The notes under the pieces were generated by a model, which did no database searches, was not told the origin of the DNA, and was given only the letters and a program-made list of their open reading frames with translations. Shown here piece by piece: positions 25,501 through 33,905 of a stretch of 64,000 bases of DNA (within the stretch, counting starts at the first letter, position 1; each line of letters opens with the position of its first letter). A program made the translations under genes and the position numbers. The DNA is from Longitalea arenae (GTDB lineage: Bacteria > Bacteroidota > Bacteroidia > Chitinophagales > Chitinophagaceae), in assembly GCF_016924755.1 (NCBI RefSeq), contig NZ_JAFFJX010000002.1, forward strand, positions 248,001 to 312,000, in the 5' to 3' direction.

Positions 25501-25617
25501 GGGGTTAAGCGGGGTCACCCCGTTGCCTGCTGCCGGCCTCACAATAATGCCGGGCGATTGGGCCATCATTACAGTGATAGTAAGAATGCAGCATGAAAAG
25601 AGCAGCAATCGTCTCAT
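22516..25617 (-). CDS. Large secreted T9SS cargo protein with Ig-like repeats
   Basis: A 1033-residue exported protein: signal peptide to about residue 19 (TVMMAQ), an N-terminal region of about 280 residues that includes GFYVYNDGTNLLFRLRLG and YSVLIDTDAKMG, and then at least four bacterial Ig-like modules recognisable by SGTATSGATVRLYVNG, ITGRSGEPAGAIVTILENG and VSGTLPSAFTGTIRLYLDG. A fibronectin-like strand set (LSWETVIEEQVDHFAIERS) precedes the type A T9SS sorting domain (SVTPNPFETTLRVQL to HQMLQKVK). It is likely a surface or secreted adhesin-like protein; ligand unknown. The minus-strand sequence is serine/threonine/alanine-rich and has long open shadow frames on the other strand. Confidence 0.85.
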   Translation of the reverse strand: MRRLLLFSCCILTITVMMAQSPGIIVRPAAGNGVTPLNPNGDEFSSTGTSGFISSDITESEIPYKTIPPVFLEPTADLLRGPADLYSDLVRQVDGSGFYVYNDGTNLLFRLRLGSIVSGSKGYSVLIDTDAKMGNTGAAADPNYQAATTGVNGNPGFELEVVLETNFRVAVYNVDGTSSPTLINSYGINTHSQVSVALSTVSSTPDYFYDFYVPISVLGITASTPLRMAATTVMAPAAAIGGPKSDIFGVNDGSLKDPMKSWEAAINNTPPVTLTNLTNAGSGAGTVCTASPTITSPVQAGSGITVSGSWTALDVTKPLTATITLYKNGISAGTTSVSSGNTWSITGITVASGDILYARAQAAGESMCLQSNSVQVVSCSPANTSTTTGLDFTCIERKGMKGNRPANAAVRLYTVTTTGLTLFADDNSTVSRITYPTATTWWYDGPSGGGTDPCTSATNDVPDGSYALTAQEAGKCESGPVFGCLTLTPASTPVITQTNLYSSSTMVSGTATSGATVRLYVNGKLQTTATATGGNYSFSNLVLTQGDVVNVVAQVSGGCVSAVAARTVSCFTTPPVIITDNNGNLSAGSTSITGRSGEPAGAIVTILENGVSIGTASVQADGTWILTYTPVATRSYTATQQNGSCAASVASTAATALAATTVCPTITGSYTASTTSVSGTLPSAFTGTIRLYLDGISIGTVSVSSATSWTITGLNSTYSNSLYAGGVLTATTQATGAAERTNCSGSVTLGCALPTTPVISPTSSSIQTGQTVTYNITTTQPGIIYSVTDASAATTNYAVSKWGTGSGLSVPTNTFNSVGTFNVLVKAVSLSGAGCVSSAAATITVSSALPLTLAYFTGRYIEGRSKLSWETVIEEQVDHFAIERSDDGRAYAEIGKVKATGNSINRVKYTYADHKPVINNAWYRLRMVDTDGIARYSNIIRIANETWNTTVLSVTPNPFETTLRVQLYAGQVAPAAIRIIDLTGRELYRLNQLLSSGNNTILLHPAALANGIYVLQLVTGNEVIWHQMLQKVK

Positions 25618-26056
25618 GGCTTAATGGTTTTGAAAGTTGGTAATTGTATTAGTTATAACAAATATAACTTATTTGCATCTTCGTTTAAGCGTCATTTATA
25701 CGGGATTATACAAAATACCTTGCTGCCATATTAATAGAGCGAGGGCCTCTTCGGGTCGCATGGACGTTAAGGAAAGTTCCACCACGCTGCTGCAAAGACT
25801 AATCAGCCAGCCCTGCTTTACCCCCGCCCCAGGTACGTTCACATACAAAAAACGGTCATTTACATACAAAGGATCATGCTGTGCCTTTTTGAACAGTAGC
25901 TTAGCACCCGGCACCTACATAAAGCCATGAGATAGTCGAAAAGGAAAAGGCAAGATAAACGGTACACAAGCCTGAAACCGGGGTTCTGATTTTTAACAGG
26001 TTCTTAAAGAGGTGGTTCCAATGGTGATACCCTTATAACCCGTTCGGTGTATCACC
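25618..26056. other. Intergenic region between two minus-strand genes
   Basis: About 440 bases without a convincing gene. It holds the leader of the T9SS cargo gene, two close CACATACAAA/TACATACAAA words near 25840-25870, and at 26023-26057 two mutually exclusive hairpins: GGTGATAC (26023-26030) with GTATCACC (26049-26056), or CGGTG (26045-26049) with CACCG (26053-26057). Confidence 0.5.
25659..25666 (-). promoter_or_regulatory. -7 promoter element of the T9SS cargo gene
   Basis: The minus strand reads TATATTTG, an exact TAnnTTTG match, 41 bases before the start codon at 25617. No -33 box is visible at the normal distance. Confidence 0.5.
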
Positions 26057-26100
26057 GAATAAAAAAGCAGGCGGCATTATTGCCGCCTGCTTTTTTATTC
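26057..26100 (-). terminator. Strong terminator of the Wzi-like gene
   Basis: A perfect 20-base stem (GAATAAAAAAGCAGGCGGCA at 26057-26076 with its complement at 26081-26100) around TTAT, with A and T runs on both sides. It follows the Wzi-like stop codon by about 25 bases on the minus strand and could also stop transcription from the other side. Confidence 0.9.
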
Positions 26101-26124
26101 GCCTACCCTCCTAAGGATGGCGCC

Positions 26125-27825
26125 TTAATAATCGTATTCCCGCCGGAACATATTCATGCGAATGCCGGCAGTGATGACTGAAGAATTTCTATCGCTTAAA
26201 CTGCCAATCCCCGATTTATAATTCCTGATGAGGGCTGAAGCTTCGAGGAACAGGTTCTCTTTCACTTCATACGATATCAGTAGTTGTGCATTTACGCCGG
26301 TGGCGCGGGGACCATTAGGTAACTTATACCCATAGTCACCGGCCGGGCGGTTCCTGTTGGGAATGAAAATATTGGAGCCGAAATTACTGTCCGCCGTATC
26401 TGTTCCCTGTTTCCAAACGATCAAACGGGCCGAGGTGGTCCATTTGGGATGGGGCTGATACCGTACAATACCGATAGCTTCCACAAAATTGGCGCCCAAA
26501 GGATGGGCCATGGGCTGATTATAATGCGTGTAATTGGCCACACTATCGAAATGCGAATAGGTAAATGGCCGAACCAGGTTGATCTCACCCTGTAGATCGA
26601 GGTTTTTCACGCTGAAAGCATTGATATATTTACCGCCCATTTGAATGGCAAACTTGTTAGCCCACCAACCATTGCCATCTTTCAACTCTTTCACCACCAA
26701 TTCATCGAGCACCAGTTGTCCATAAAACTGTAAGCGTTTGGCAACATTTGCCTTCAGATCAATGCCCACAAACGCATTATCCGCGCTGCCATTTTGCTGC
26801 TCTGCCAGGCGGAGGAAGATGACGGGGTTCAGGTAAGAAAATTCAAAATGATTTTCGCGGCCAAATACAACGGCTTCAAATACCCCAACGTTCAACCACT
26901 TGGTAACGTCCATACTCAAATGGTGCATAGCGGCATATTTTTTATCGAGCAGTTTATTACCCGCATTGATATTGATGGTTTGTGGGATCAGTTCGGTGAA
27001 CAGGTTCATGTAATTGAACTTCCAGATGCGGGTATTGATCTTTAAGAACAGGTAACTGTTGCTGAAGTCGCTCAGAAACAAACTCCGGTAACCGTTGCCG
27101 ATGAATTGTTTGTCATAACCGAATTGAAAGTCGAGGTATTTTGCAGCTGTGAAATGGATAGAACCGCGGGCATCCAGGTAATCAGTGGCCGTTGTTTTGT
27201 AATCTTTATAAAAGCCATAACCAGGTACTGCGTCGTCGCGGATTATTCTTTCCTGCACGAACTGCGGTCCCCTCTCCTGGTTATCGGTCATGTATGCCGA
27301 AAACCCGATCTTTTTTGCAATGAGGCCACGTACGGTAATTCCTCTTGTATTTAAAAAAAGCCGGTCTCCTGAGTAATCGCTTTCGGCAGATAGGCTTGCC
27401 TGTAATACAGGGTTCACGGTGAAGAAAAAATCCCTGGTATTTATTTCCAGTAAATTAGCCTTTGTTTTATAAAAAGTGTTCCAGATACTTTTCTTACTGT
27501 AGAAATCACTGGTATCTGTAGAGGTCACCCATTCTGAATTATTCATCAGGAGGCTGCGCAGGTTATATTCATCTACCTTAGATAGTAAATTTCCGGTAGC
27601 CTTATGTACTGAATCTGCGTATTCGGCCGCACGAACGGCAAATCTGCGGCTTAACGGCTTTACAGTAGCCAGATTGAGGTCATCATTACTTTGCAGCAAT
27701 ATTTCAAGCCGGTTTAAAAAAGGCTGGTGTTTGCTACCCTGTGGTAAATACGTTGACTGTGCTAACAACCCGACTGGAATTAATAAAAACAATAAGGGGA
27801 CAATGGTTTTTATAATATATTGCAT
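26125..27825 (-). CDS. Outer-membrane capsule-assembly-like (Wzi family) protein
   Basis: A 566-residue exported protein: signal peptide to about residue 22 (PVGLLAQ), then a charged helical region (about 30-100, with PFLNRLEILLQSNDDLNLATVKPLSRR) and a long outer-membrane barrel (alternating strands such as LDFQFGYDKQFIGNGYRSLFLSDF). The pattern FGYDKQFIGNGYRSL is what I associate with Wzi-like capsule assembly barrels of Bacteroidota; a gliding motility protein RemB-like identity is an alternative. It would act at the outer membrane in surface polysaccharide attachment or motility. It is divergent from dihydroorotase with 33 bases between start codons. Confidence 0.7.
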   Translation of the reverse strand: MQYIIKTIVPLLFLLIPVGLLAQSTYLPQGSKHQPFLNRLEILLQSNDDLNLATVKPLSRRFAVRAAEYADSVHKATGNLLSKVDEYNLRSLLMNNSEWVTSTDTSDFYSKKSIWNTFYKTKANLLEINTRDFFFTVNPVLQASLSAESDYSGDRLFLNTRGITVRGLIAKKIGFSAYMTDNQERGPQFVQERIIRDDAVPGYGFYKDYKTTATDYLDARGSIHFTAAKYLDFQFGYDKQFIGNGYRSLFLSDFSNSYLFLKINTRIWKFNYMNLFTELIPQTININAGNKLLDKKYAAMHHLSMDVTKWLNVGVFEAVVFGRENHFEFSYLNPVIFLRLAEQQNGSADNAFVGIDLKANVAKRLQFYGQLVLDELVVKELKDGNGWWANKFAIQMGGKYINAFSVKNLDLQGEINLVRPFTYSHFDSVANYTHYNQPMAHPLGANFVEAIGIVRYQPHPKWTTSARLIVWKQGTDTADSNFGSNIFIPNRNRPAGDYGYKLPNGPRATGVNAQLLISYEVKENLFLEASALIRNYKSGIGSLSDRNSSVITAGIRMNMFRREYDY

Positions 27826-27858
27826 GGCCAGTTTTTAAAAATATTATTTTTTCAAGAT

Positions 27859-29247
27859 ATGCAAAATTACCTGATAAAAAATATAATGGTCGTGAATGAA
27901 GGCGTTTCAGCCGTACAGGATGTACTGATCAGGAACGGCCACATTGAGAGGATAGATCGTAACATTCAACCAGATATATTAGTTACTGAAATAAATGGCG
28001 AGGGTTTGCATTTGTTACCTGGCGCCATTGACGACCAGGTTCATTTTCGGGAACCGGGCCTTACGCACAAAGCTACTATTTATACCGAATCGAAAGCAGC
28101 TGTAGCCGGTGGCGTTACATCCTTCATGGAAATGCCCAACACCATGCCGCCTGTATTCACCCACGAACTTCTGGAAGAAAAATATGCCATTGCCGCCAAT
28201 AGCGCATTGGCAAATTATTCATTCTATATGGGAACCTCCAACGAAAATGCAGGAGAAGCACTGAAAACGAATAGCCGTAAAAAAGATATTTGTGGTATCA
28301 AGATCTTCATGGGCTCTTCTACCGGCGGTTTGCTGGTTGATAACTACCTCACCCTCGATAAGATCTTCCAAGAAAGCGAAGTGCTCATTGCTACCCACTG
28401 CGAAGATGAAAAGATCATCAGGTCGAACTTCGAAAGATTAAAAAAAGAAAAAGGGATATTGGAACCGGCGGATCATCCGTTGATCCGTGATGAGCACGGC
28501 TGTTTTGAAAGTTCCTTGGCAGCCATACAATTTGCCCAGAAATATAACACCCGCCTGCACATACTACATATCAGCACAGAAAAAGAGCTGGCCTTGTTTT
28601 CCAATATGAAGCCGCTTGGTCAAAAAAATATCACGGCCGAAGTATGTGTACATCACCTGCATTTTACCAGCAACGATTATAGCCGGCTGGGCAATCTTAT
28701 AAAATGTAATCCTGCCATTAAAGCGCCCAATAACCGCGAAGCGCTTTGGCAGGCGCTGCTCGACGACCGGCTGGATGTAATTGCTACCGACCACGCTCCT
28801 CATACCCTGGAAGAAAAAGGCGTAAGCAGGAATGTGGCCGGTGCATTAACACTGCCGGCTGTTGAACCGGGGTCTTACGAAAAGTGCCATGCGGGTTTGC
28901 CGCTGGTGCAACATAGCCTGCTGCTCATGTTGCATTATGTAAAAGAAGGCCGCATTTCCCTGGAGAAAGTCGTTGAAAAAATGAGCCATGCCGTTGCTAC
29001 CTGCTACCAGATCGCCGACCGGGGATATATCAGGGAAGGCTATAAGGCAGACCTGGTAATAGTTAATATGAATGCAACCACCACAGCGACAAAGGAAAAT
29101 ATATTGTATAAATGCGGCTGGAGCCCGCTGGAGCAATTTAACTTCCCGGCAGCCATTACACATACTTTTGTAAACGGCAACCTGGTTTATGGAAACGGAC
29201 AGTGGAATGAGTCTAATAAAGGAGAACGATTGTTATTTAATCGGTAA
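27859..29247 (+). CDS. pyrC: Dihydroorotase
   Basis: A 462-residue amidohydrolase that catalyses the reversible cyclisation of carbamoyl-aspartate to dihydroorotate in pyrimidine synthesis (cytoplasm). Recognisable parts: the first metal-site motif DDQVHFREPG (residues 58-67), CGIKIFMGSSTG with the lysine that can be carboxylated (Lys148), THCED, LHILHIST and ATDHAPHTLEEK. In the usual D-x-H-x-H-x-R motif the first His is Gln here (Asp58, Gln60, His62); I recall this as normal for the Bacteroidota form. The ATG at 27859 is chosen; a TTG 13 codons earlier lies inside the neighbour's start. Confidence 0.93.
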   Translation: MQNYLIKNIMVVNEGVSAVQDVLIRNGHIERIDRNIQPDILVTEINGEGLHLLPGAIDDQVHFREPGLTHKATIYTESKAAVAGGVTSFMEMPNTMPPVFTHELLEEKYAIAANSALANYSFYMGTSNENAGEALKTNSRKKDICGIKIFMGSSTGGLLVDNYLTLDKIFQESEVLIATHCEDEKIIRSNFERLKKEKGILEPADHPLIRDEHGCFESSLAAIQFAQKYNTRLHILHISTEKELALFSNMKPLGQKNITAEVCVHHLHFTSNDYSRLGNLIKCNPAIKAPNNREALWQALLDDRLDVIATDHAPHTLEEKGVSRNVAGALTLPAVEPGSYEKCHAGLPLVQHSLLLMLHYVKEGRISLEKVVEKMSHAVATCYQIADRGYIREGYKADLVIVNMNATTTATKENILYKCGWSPLEQFNFPAAITHTFVNGNLVYGNGQWNESNKGERLLFNR

Positions 29248-29273
29248 CTTACGAAAACAACAGCAGCAGATCC

Positions 29274-30587
29274 ATGGAACTGGACAATACCACCTATAAC
29301 GACCTGTCGGTTTTTCAGCATGAGGAAGAATTTTCCATTTTTCACCGCCTTTGCTTTACCCTGACCTCCCAGGGGCGCGACTGGCTGCTGAAATACTTCA
29401 GCAACCCATTCAGTGACCTGCGCCCTATACTGGATACCCAGCAGATCCTGCGGTCGATCATTGCCCAGATGCACCAATGGCCTACCGAGATCACCAATGG
29501 CACGCTGATGGTCATTGAAAAGTTCTATGACAGCAATGTTGATACAATTCCCAACGCCAACCCGTTTAATGCTTTTATCTATAAAATCGGCAATGTTGGC
29601 GATTTCTCCCTCGTACGATATTCCATTGCGCATTTTTCAGACTTCCTGAAAGGTATGCATCAACTGGTGCAGCTGCTCGATAAAGACGATGCGCCATTGA
29701 TGTTACGTACCTATTTAAGGCGCGCCGCCGACCTGATGAATAAACCGGTATTGATCGAGCTGAGAGACCGCCAGCGTGGGAAAGAATTCAGCTGGACCGA
29801 GACATTATATTACGGCCGGTTCATCAGGGATGAGTTCAGGCATTCTTCATTTGAACTCATTGCAATTTACGGCCGTATCGACGCCTGGTATTCCATGGCC
29901 GTAGCTGTAAAAAAACTGGGGCTTTGCTTTCCTGCGTTCATCGACCAGCCGCAACCGGCTATTGAGGCGCACAAGCTGTATCACATTCTACTGCATACAC
30001 CGATCCCATATGATGTAACATTAAGTCCCGATAATAATTTCCTCTTCCTGACCGGCGCCAATATGGCCGGCAAAAGCACCTTCATTAAAGCAGTGGGCAG
30101 CACGGTCTTCCTGGCGCACCTGGGCATGGGTGTACCGGCCGAGTCTATGCGATTAACGCTTTTCGATGGTCTGTTAAGCAATATCAATGTGGTTGATAAT
30201 ATAATAAGGGGCGAAAGCTATTTCTTTAATGAGGTGCAGCGCATTAAAAATACGATTACCAAGATCAATGACGGTCGCAAATGGCTGGTGTTGATTGACG
30301 AATTGTTCAAAGGCACGAATGTACAGGATGCCATGAAATGTTCCTCGGTGGTGATAAAAGGATTGATCAGAATAAAAAGTTCGCTGTTCATTCTTTCTAC
30401 CCATTTATACGAGATCGGCGAAGAGCTGAAACAATACCCCAATATCAGCTTCCGCTTTTTTGAAACTTCCGTTAAAGAAGATCAGCTTGAGTTCAGTTAC
30501 CAGTTGAGGGAAGGCATTAGCAACGACCGCCTGGGTTACCTCATTTTGAAAAGGGAAAAGGTAGTGGATCTGCTGGAAAAGTTGTAA
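29274..30587 (+). CDS. MutS-related ATPase lacking the mismatch-binding domain
   Basis: A 437-residue protein with a MutS-type core (lever/clamp-like helices, about 1-240) and C-terminal ABC-like ATPase (about 245-437). Walker A is GANMAGKST (261-269), followed by the conserved TVFLAHLGMGVPA, and Walker B is WLVLIDELFKGTN (337-349). Full MutS has about 850 residues with N-terminal mismatch-recognition and connector domains, which are absent. Such short MutS-like proteins are common in Bacteroidota and their substrate is unknown; a DNA-structure or recombination role is likely by family. It follows dihydroorotase by 26 bases and precedes the M1 peptidase by 8 bases. Confidence 0.88.
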   Translation: MELDNTTYNDLSVFQHEEEFSIFHRLCFTLTSQGRDWLLKYFSNPFSDLRPILDTQQILRSIIAQMHQWPTEITNGTLMVIEKFYDSNVDTIPNANPFNAFIYKIGNVGDFSLVRYSIAHFSDFLKGMHQLVQLLDKDDAPLMLRTYLRRAADLMNKPVLIELRDRQRGKEFSWTETLYYGRFIRDEFRHSSFELIAIYGRIDAWYSMAVAVKKLGLCFPAFIDQPQPAIEAHKLYHILLHTPIPYDVTLSPDNNFLFLTGANMAGKSTFIKAVGSTVFLAHLGMGVPAESMRLTLFDGLLSNINVVDNIIRGESYFFNEVQRIKNTITKINDGRKWLVLIDELFKGTNVQDAMKCSSVVIKGLIRIKSSLFILSTHLYEIGEELKQYPNISFRFFETSVKEDQLEFSYQLREGISNDRLGYLILKREKVVDLLEKL

Positions 30588-30595
30588 ACTGCTGT

Positions 30596-32188
30596 ATGAA
30601 AAAGATATGGCTGTTTATAGCCACACTAGCCAGTGCATTGATTACAGCTGCCCAGCGGCCTGGTGCCGCCGTTGATGTACAGCATTATCAATTTGCCATC
30701 GCGCTTAACGATACAAATGATCTGATAAAAGGAAATGCAGCCATAGAAATTCTGTTTACAAAAGATACCCAGGCCATCAGCCTCGACCTTATTTCAAAGG
30801 ACCATACTAAAAAAGGTATGGTGGTTTTACAGATCACCGAAAATGGAAAACCGCTTAATTTCTCTCATAATAACGACCTCCTCATCATGCGATTCCCAGC
30901 CATCGTCAAAAAAGGAGAAAGGAAAAAGATCCAGATTATATACGAAGGAGTGCCCGCTAACGGACTCATCATTACAAATAACAAATTTGGTCATCGCGTT
31001 TTCTTTGCTGATAACTGGCCTAACCGCGCCCGGCACTGGCTGCCCTGTGTTGACCATCCGTCCGATAAAGCCGCGCTTGATTTTATTGTAACCGCTCCTG
31101 CTCACTACGAGGTCATTTCAAACGGAATAAAAATAGAAGATACATCGCTGAACGGCCGGCAACGGCGCACTCATTATTCGGAAACTATGCCCCTTTCAAC
31201 CAAAATAATGGTGATCGGCGTTGCGCGGTTTGCCATTCAGCAGGCCGGGACTGTACAGGATATCCATGTGTCCAGCTGGGTTTACCCGGAAGAAAAAGAC
31301 AAAGGCTTTTATGATTATGCACTAGCAGTTGACATTCTCCCCTTTTTTATAAAAAATGTAGGTCCATATGCTTTTAAAAAACTGGCAAATGTAGAATCAA
31401 CTACGATGTTCGGTGGCATGGAAAATGCCAGTGCGATCTTTTATTCAGACGAAACGTCCATCACTGGTACTCGCAAGAGCGAAGCATTACTTGCCCATGA
31501 GATAGCCCATCAATGGTTTGGTAATATGGCTACCGAAGCCGACTGGAGCCACTTATGGTTAAGCGAAGGCTTTGCTACCTACATGACCGTTTTATACTTT
31601 GAACACAAATATGGGATCGACACAGCAAATAAAATGCTGGCAAAGAACCGGGATATTGTAATTGATTTCTCCAAAAAGAAACTGCGGCCCGTTGTTGATA
31701 CATCAGTGACTAATTATATGGAACTGTTGAATGCCAACTCATATCAAAAAGGCGGCTGGGTGTTACATATGTTGCGGCGGCAGCTTGGAGACTCTTTGTT
31801 TTGGAAAAGTATTCGAATCTACTATAGCAGGTATGCCGGTAAAAATGCGGTATCCAATGATCTTTGTAAGGTAATGGAGGAAGTTTCAGGCGCCGATCTG
31901 AAACCTTTTTTTCACCAATGGTTGTATACAGCAGGCCATCCCAAATTGGATATTCGCTGGACATACAGTGCTATAAAGAAAGCCGTAAACATCACTGTTA
32001 TACAGCAACAAAAAGAGCCCTATTTTTTTCCGCTCACTGTACAGATCGGCAGCGAGCTAAAAAAACAGCTCACCATTACAGCTTCCGAAACGAGTTTTAC
32101 ACTGCCTGTACAATCGCGCCCCGCAACAATCGTTGTCGATCCGCAGGTAAACCTGTTGTTTGAAGGCAGCGTGCGGGAAATAAAATAA
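30596..32188 (+). CDS. M1 family aminopeptidase, exported
   Basis: A 530-residue zinc metallopeptidase with a signal peptide (MKKIWLFIATLASALITAAQ). The N-terminal beta domain precedes the exopeptidase motif GGMENA (residues 273-278) and the zinc site HEIAHQWFGN (His301, Glu302, His305) with Glu324 in WLSEGFATYM. This pattern defines M1 aminopeptidases. The 530-residue length is shorter than the 850-residue PepN type and fits the short M1 group lacking the large C-terminal helical domain. It probably trims peptides in the periplasm. It follows the MutS-like gene with an 8-base gap, so both may share an mRNA. Confidence 0.92.
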   Translation: MKKIWLFIATLASALITAAQRPGAAVDVQHYQFAIALNDTNDLIKGNAAIEILFTKDTQAISLDLISKDHTKKGMVVLQITENGKPLNFSHNNDLLIMRFPAIVKKGERKKIQIIYEGVPANGLIITNNKFGHRVFFADNWPNRARHWLPCVDHPSDKAALDFIVTAPAHYEVISNGIKIEDTSLNGRQRRTHYSETMPLSTKIMVIGVARFAIQQAGTVQDIHVSSWVYPEEKDKGFYDYALAVDILPFFIKNVGPYAFKKLANVESTTMFGGMENASAIFYSDETSITGTRKSEALLAHEIAHQWFGNMATEADWSHLWLSEGFATYMTVLYFEHKYGIDTANKMLAKNRDIVIDFSKKKLRPVVDTSVTNYMELLNANSYQKGGWVLHMLRRQLGDSLFWKSIRIYYSRYAGKNAVSNDLCKVMEEVSGADLKPFFHQWLYTAGHPKLDIRWTYSAIKKAVNITVIQQQKEPYFFPLTVQIGSELKKQLTITASETSFTLPVQSRPATIVVDPQVNLLFEGSVREIK

Positions 32189-32285
32189 CACTCTTTATTC
32201 AAACTTAGTACAAGTAAGAACAGAGTCCTCCATCAAATAAATATTTTTTATTATCTTTCCATACGTTTAACCATAAACTTTATTC

Positions 32286-33830
32286 ATGCTTGTCAAAACG
32301 TATGGAAGCGCCGTGTACGGGGTAGAAGCCATTACCATTACGGTGGAGGTAAATGTAATGCCGGGCAATATCCACTATTATATTGTAGGATTACCAGATA
32401 GCGCCGTAAAGGAAAGTCTGCAACGGGTAGAAAGCGCTATAAAAACCATCGGCTACCAGATGCCCCGCACCAAACTCGTCATCAACCTGGCGCCTGCCGA
32501 TATAAAGAAAAGTGGTTCTGCCTTTGATCTCGCCATTGCTATTGGCATCATTGCCGCCAACAAACAACTGAATGATGCCGACAGGTTAAAAGATTATGTG
32601 ATCATGGGTGAACTCAATCTCGATGGCACCATTCATCCCATCAGGGGCGCCTTGCCCATCGCCATTACTACCCGCAAGGAAGGCTTTAAAGGTTTGATCG
32701 TTCCTAAACAAAACTGCCGCGAAGCCGGTATGGTGAACGCGCTCCCGGTATATGGCATAGGGCACCTCACCGAGCTGATCAATTTTATGAATGATGCAGA
32801 CAGTATTCAACCGGTAGCTGTTAATACACGGGAGGAATTCTTTCACGCACAGGATGATTTTGAATTTGATTTTAGCGAAGTAAAAGGCCAGGAAAATATC
32901 AAACGGGCGCTGGAGATCGCTGCAGCCGGTGGTCATAACGCTTTACTGGTTGGCCCGCCGGGAGCTGGTAAAACGATGCTGGCGAAACGCCTGCCCAGTA
33001 TCCTGCCCCCACTATCGTTGCGCGAAGCCCTCGAAACTACGAAGATTCATTCAGTAGCAGGTAAGTTACCCGAGCATGCGACCCTGATCGCCAAAAGACC
33101 TTTCCGTTCACCTCATCATACCATCAGCGATGTAGCACTGGTGGGTGGAGGTGGTATTCCGCAGCCTGGTGAAATTTCGCTGGCGCATAACGGTGTTTTA
33201 TTTCTCGATGAGCTGCCGGAGTTCAAACGAAGTGTGCTTGAAGTGATGCGGCAGCCGATGGAAGAGCGGCGGGTAACCATCAGCCGGGCTAAAGTAGCCA
33301 TTGACTTTCCGGCCAGTTTTATGCTGATCTCCTCTATGAACCCCTGCCCCTGCGGATTTTATAACCATCCTGAGAAAGAGTGTACCTGTGCGCCGGGCGC
33401 TGTACATAAATACCTCAATAGGATCTCAGGGCCTTTGCTCGACCGGATCGACCTGCATGTAGAAGTGACGCCCGTTCCGTTTAATGACCTAAGTGCGCAT
33501 AAGAATGGGGAGTCTTCTGAAAAGATCCGAGCGAGGGTGATCGATGCAAGAAATATTCAAACGGAACGGTACAAGAACAAGGCCGGCGTTTACTGCAACG
33601 CTCAAATCAACAGTAAGCAATTAAAAGAAGTATGTGAACTTGATTCAAGCGGGCATACGCTGTTAAAAGCGGCTATGAATAAATTGAATTTATCAGCCCG
33701 GGCTTATGATCGCATTTTGAAAGTAAGCCGCACTATTGCTGATCTGGCGGCCAGTGAAACAATTTTGCCGGAACATGTGGCAGAAGCTATTGCGTATAGA
33801 AATCTCGACCGGGAAGGTTGGGGAGGATGA
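32286..33830 (+). CDS. comM: YifB/ComM-type Mg-chelatase-like AAA ATPase
   Basis: A 514-residue protein. An N-terminal ChlI-like ribosomal-S5-type domain (1-180, with VYGVEAITITVEVN and VNLAPADIKKSGSAFDLA) precedes an AAA+ ATPase with Walker A GPPGAGKT (223-230), Walker B-type ELPEFKRS and a C-terminal ChlI_C part (LDSSGHTLLKAAMNKLNLSA). ComM-type helicases act in branch migration during natural transformation; the function here follows from family. It is monocistronic. Confidence 0.92.
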   Translation: MLVKTYGSAVYGVEAITITVEVNVMPGNIHYYIVGLPDSAVKESLQRVESAIKTIGYQMPRTKLVINLAPADIKKSGSAFDLAIAIGIIAANKQLNDADRLKDYVIMGELNLDGTIHPIRGALPIAITTRKEGFKGLIVPKQNCREAGMVNALPVYGIGHLTELINFMNDADSIQPVAVNTREEFFHAQDDFEFDFSEVKGQENIKRALEIAAAGGHNALLVGPPGAGKTMLAKRLPSILPPLSLREALETTKIHSVAGKLPEHATLIAKRPFRSPHHTISDVALVGGGGIPQPGEISLAHNGVLFLDELPEFKRSVLEVMRQPMEERRVTISRAKVAIDFPASFMLISSMNPCPCGFYNHPEKECTCAPGAVHKYLNRISGPLLDRIDLHVEVTPVPFNDLSAHKNGESSEKIRARVIDARNIQTERYKNKAGVYCNAQINSKQLKEVCELDSSGHTLLKAAMNKLNLSARAYDRILKVSRTIADLAASETILPEHVAEAIAYRNLDREGWGG

Positions 33831-33905
33831 GGATAGTCAATATCAAACAGCTATGGCAATGCTAAAATATGGCAGGGAAAATACGGCAAGCAATGAACCA
33901 GTGCA

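Noticed and set aside
25637-25930. Plus-strand open frame of 97 codons in the intergenic region
   Set aside because: No promoter, ribosome binding site or recognisable sequence supports it.
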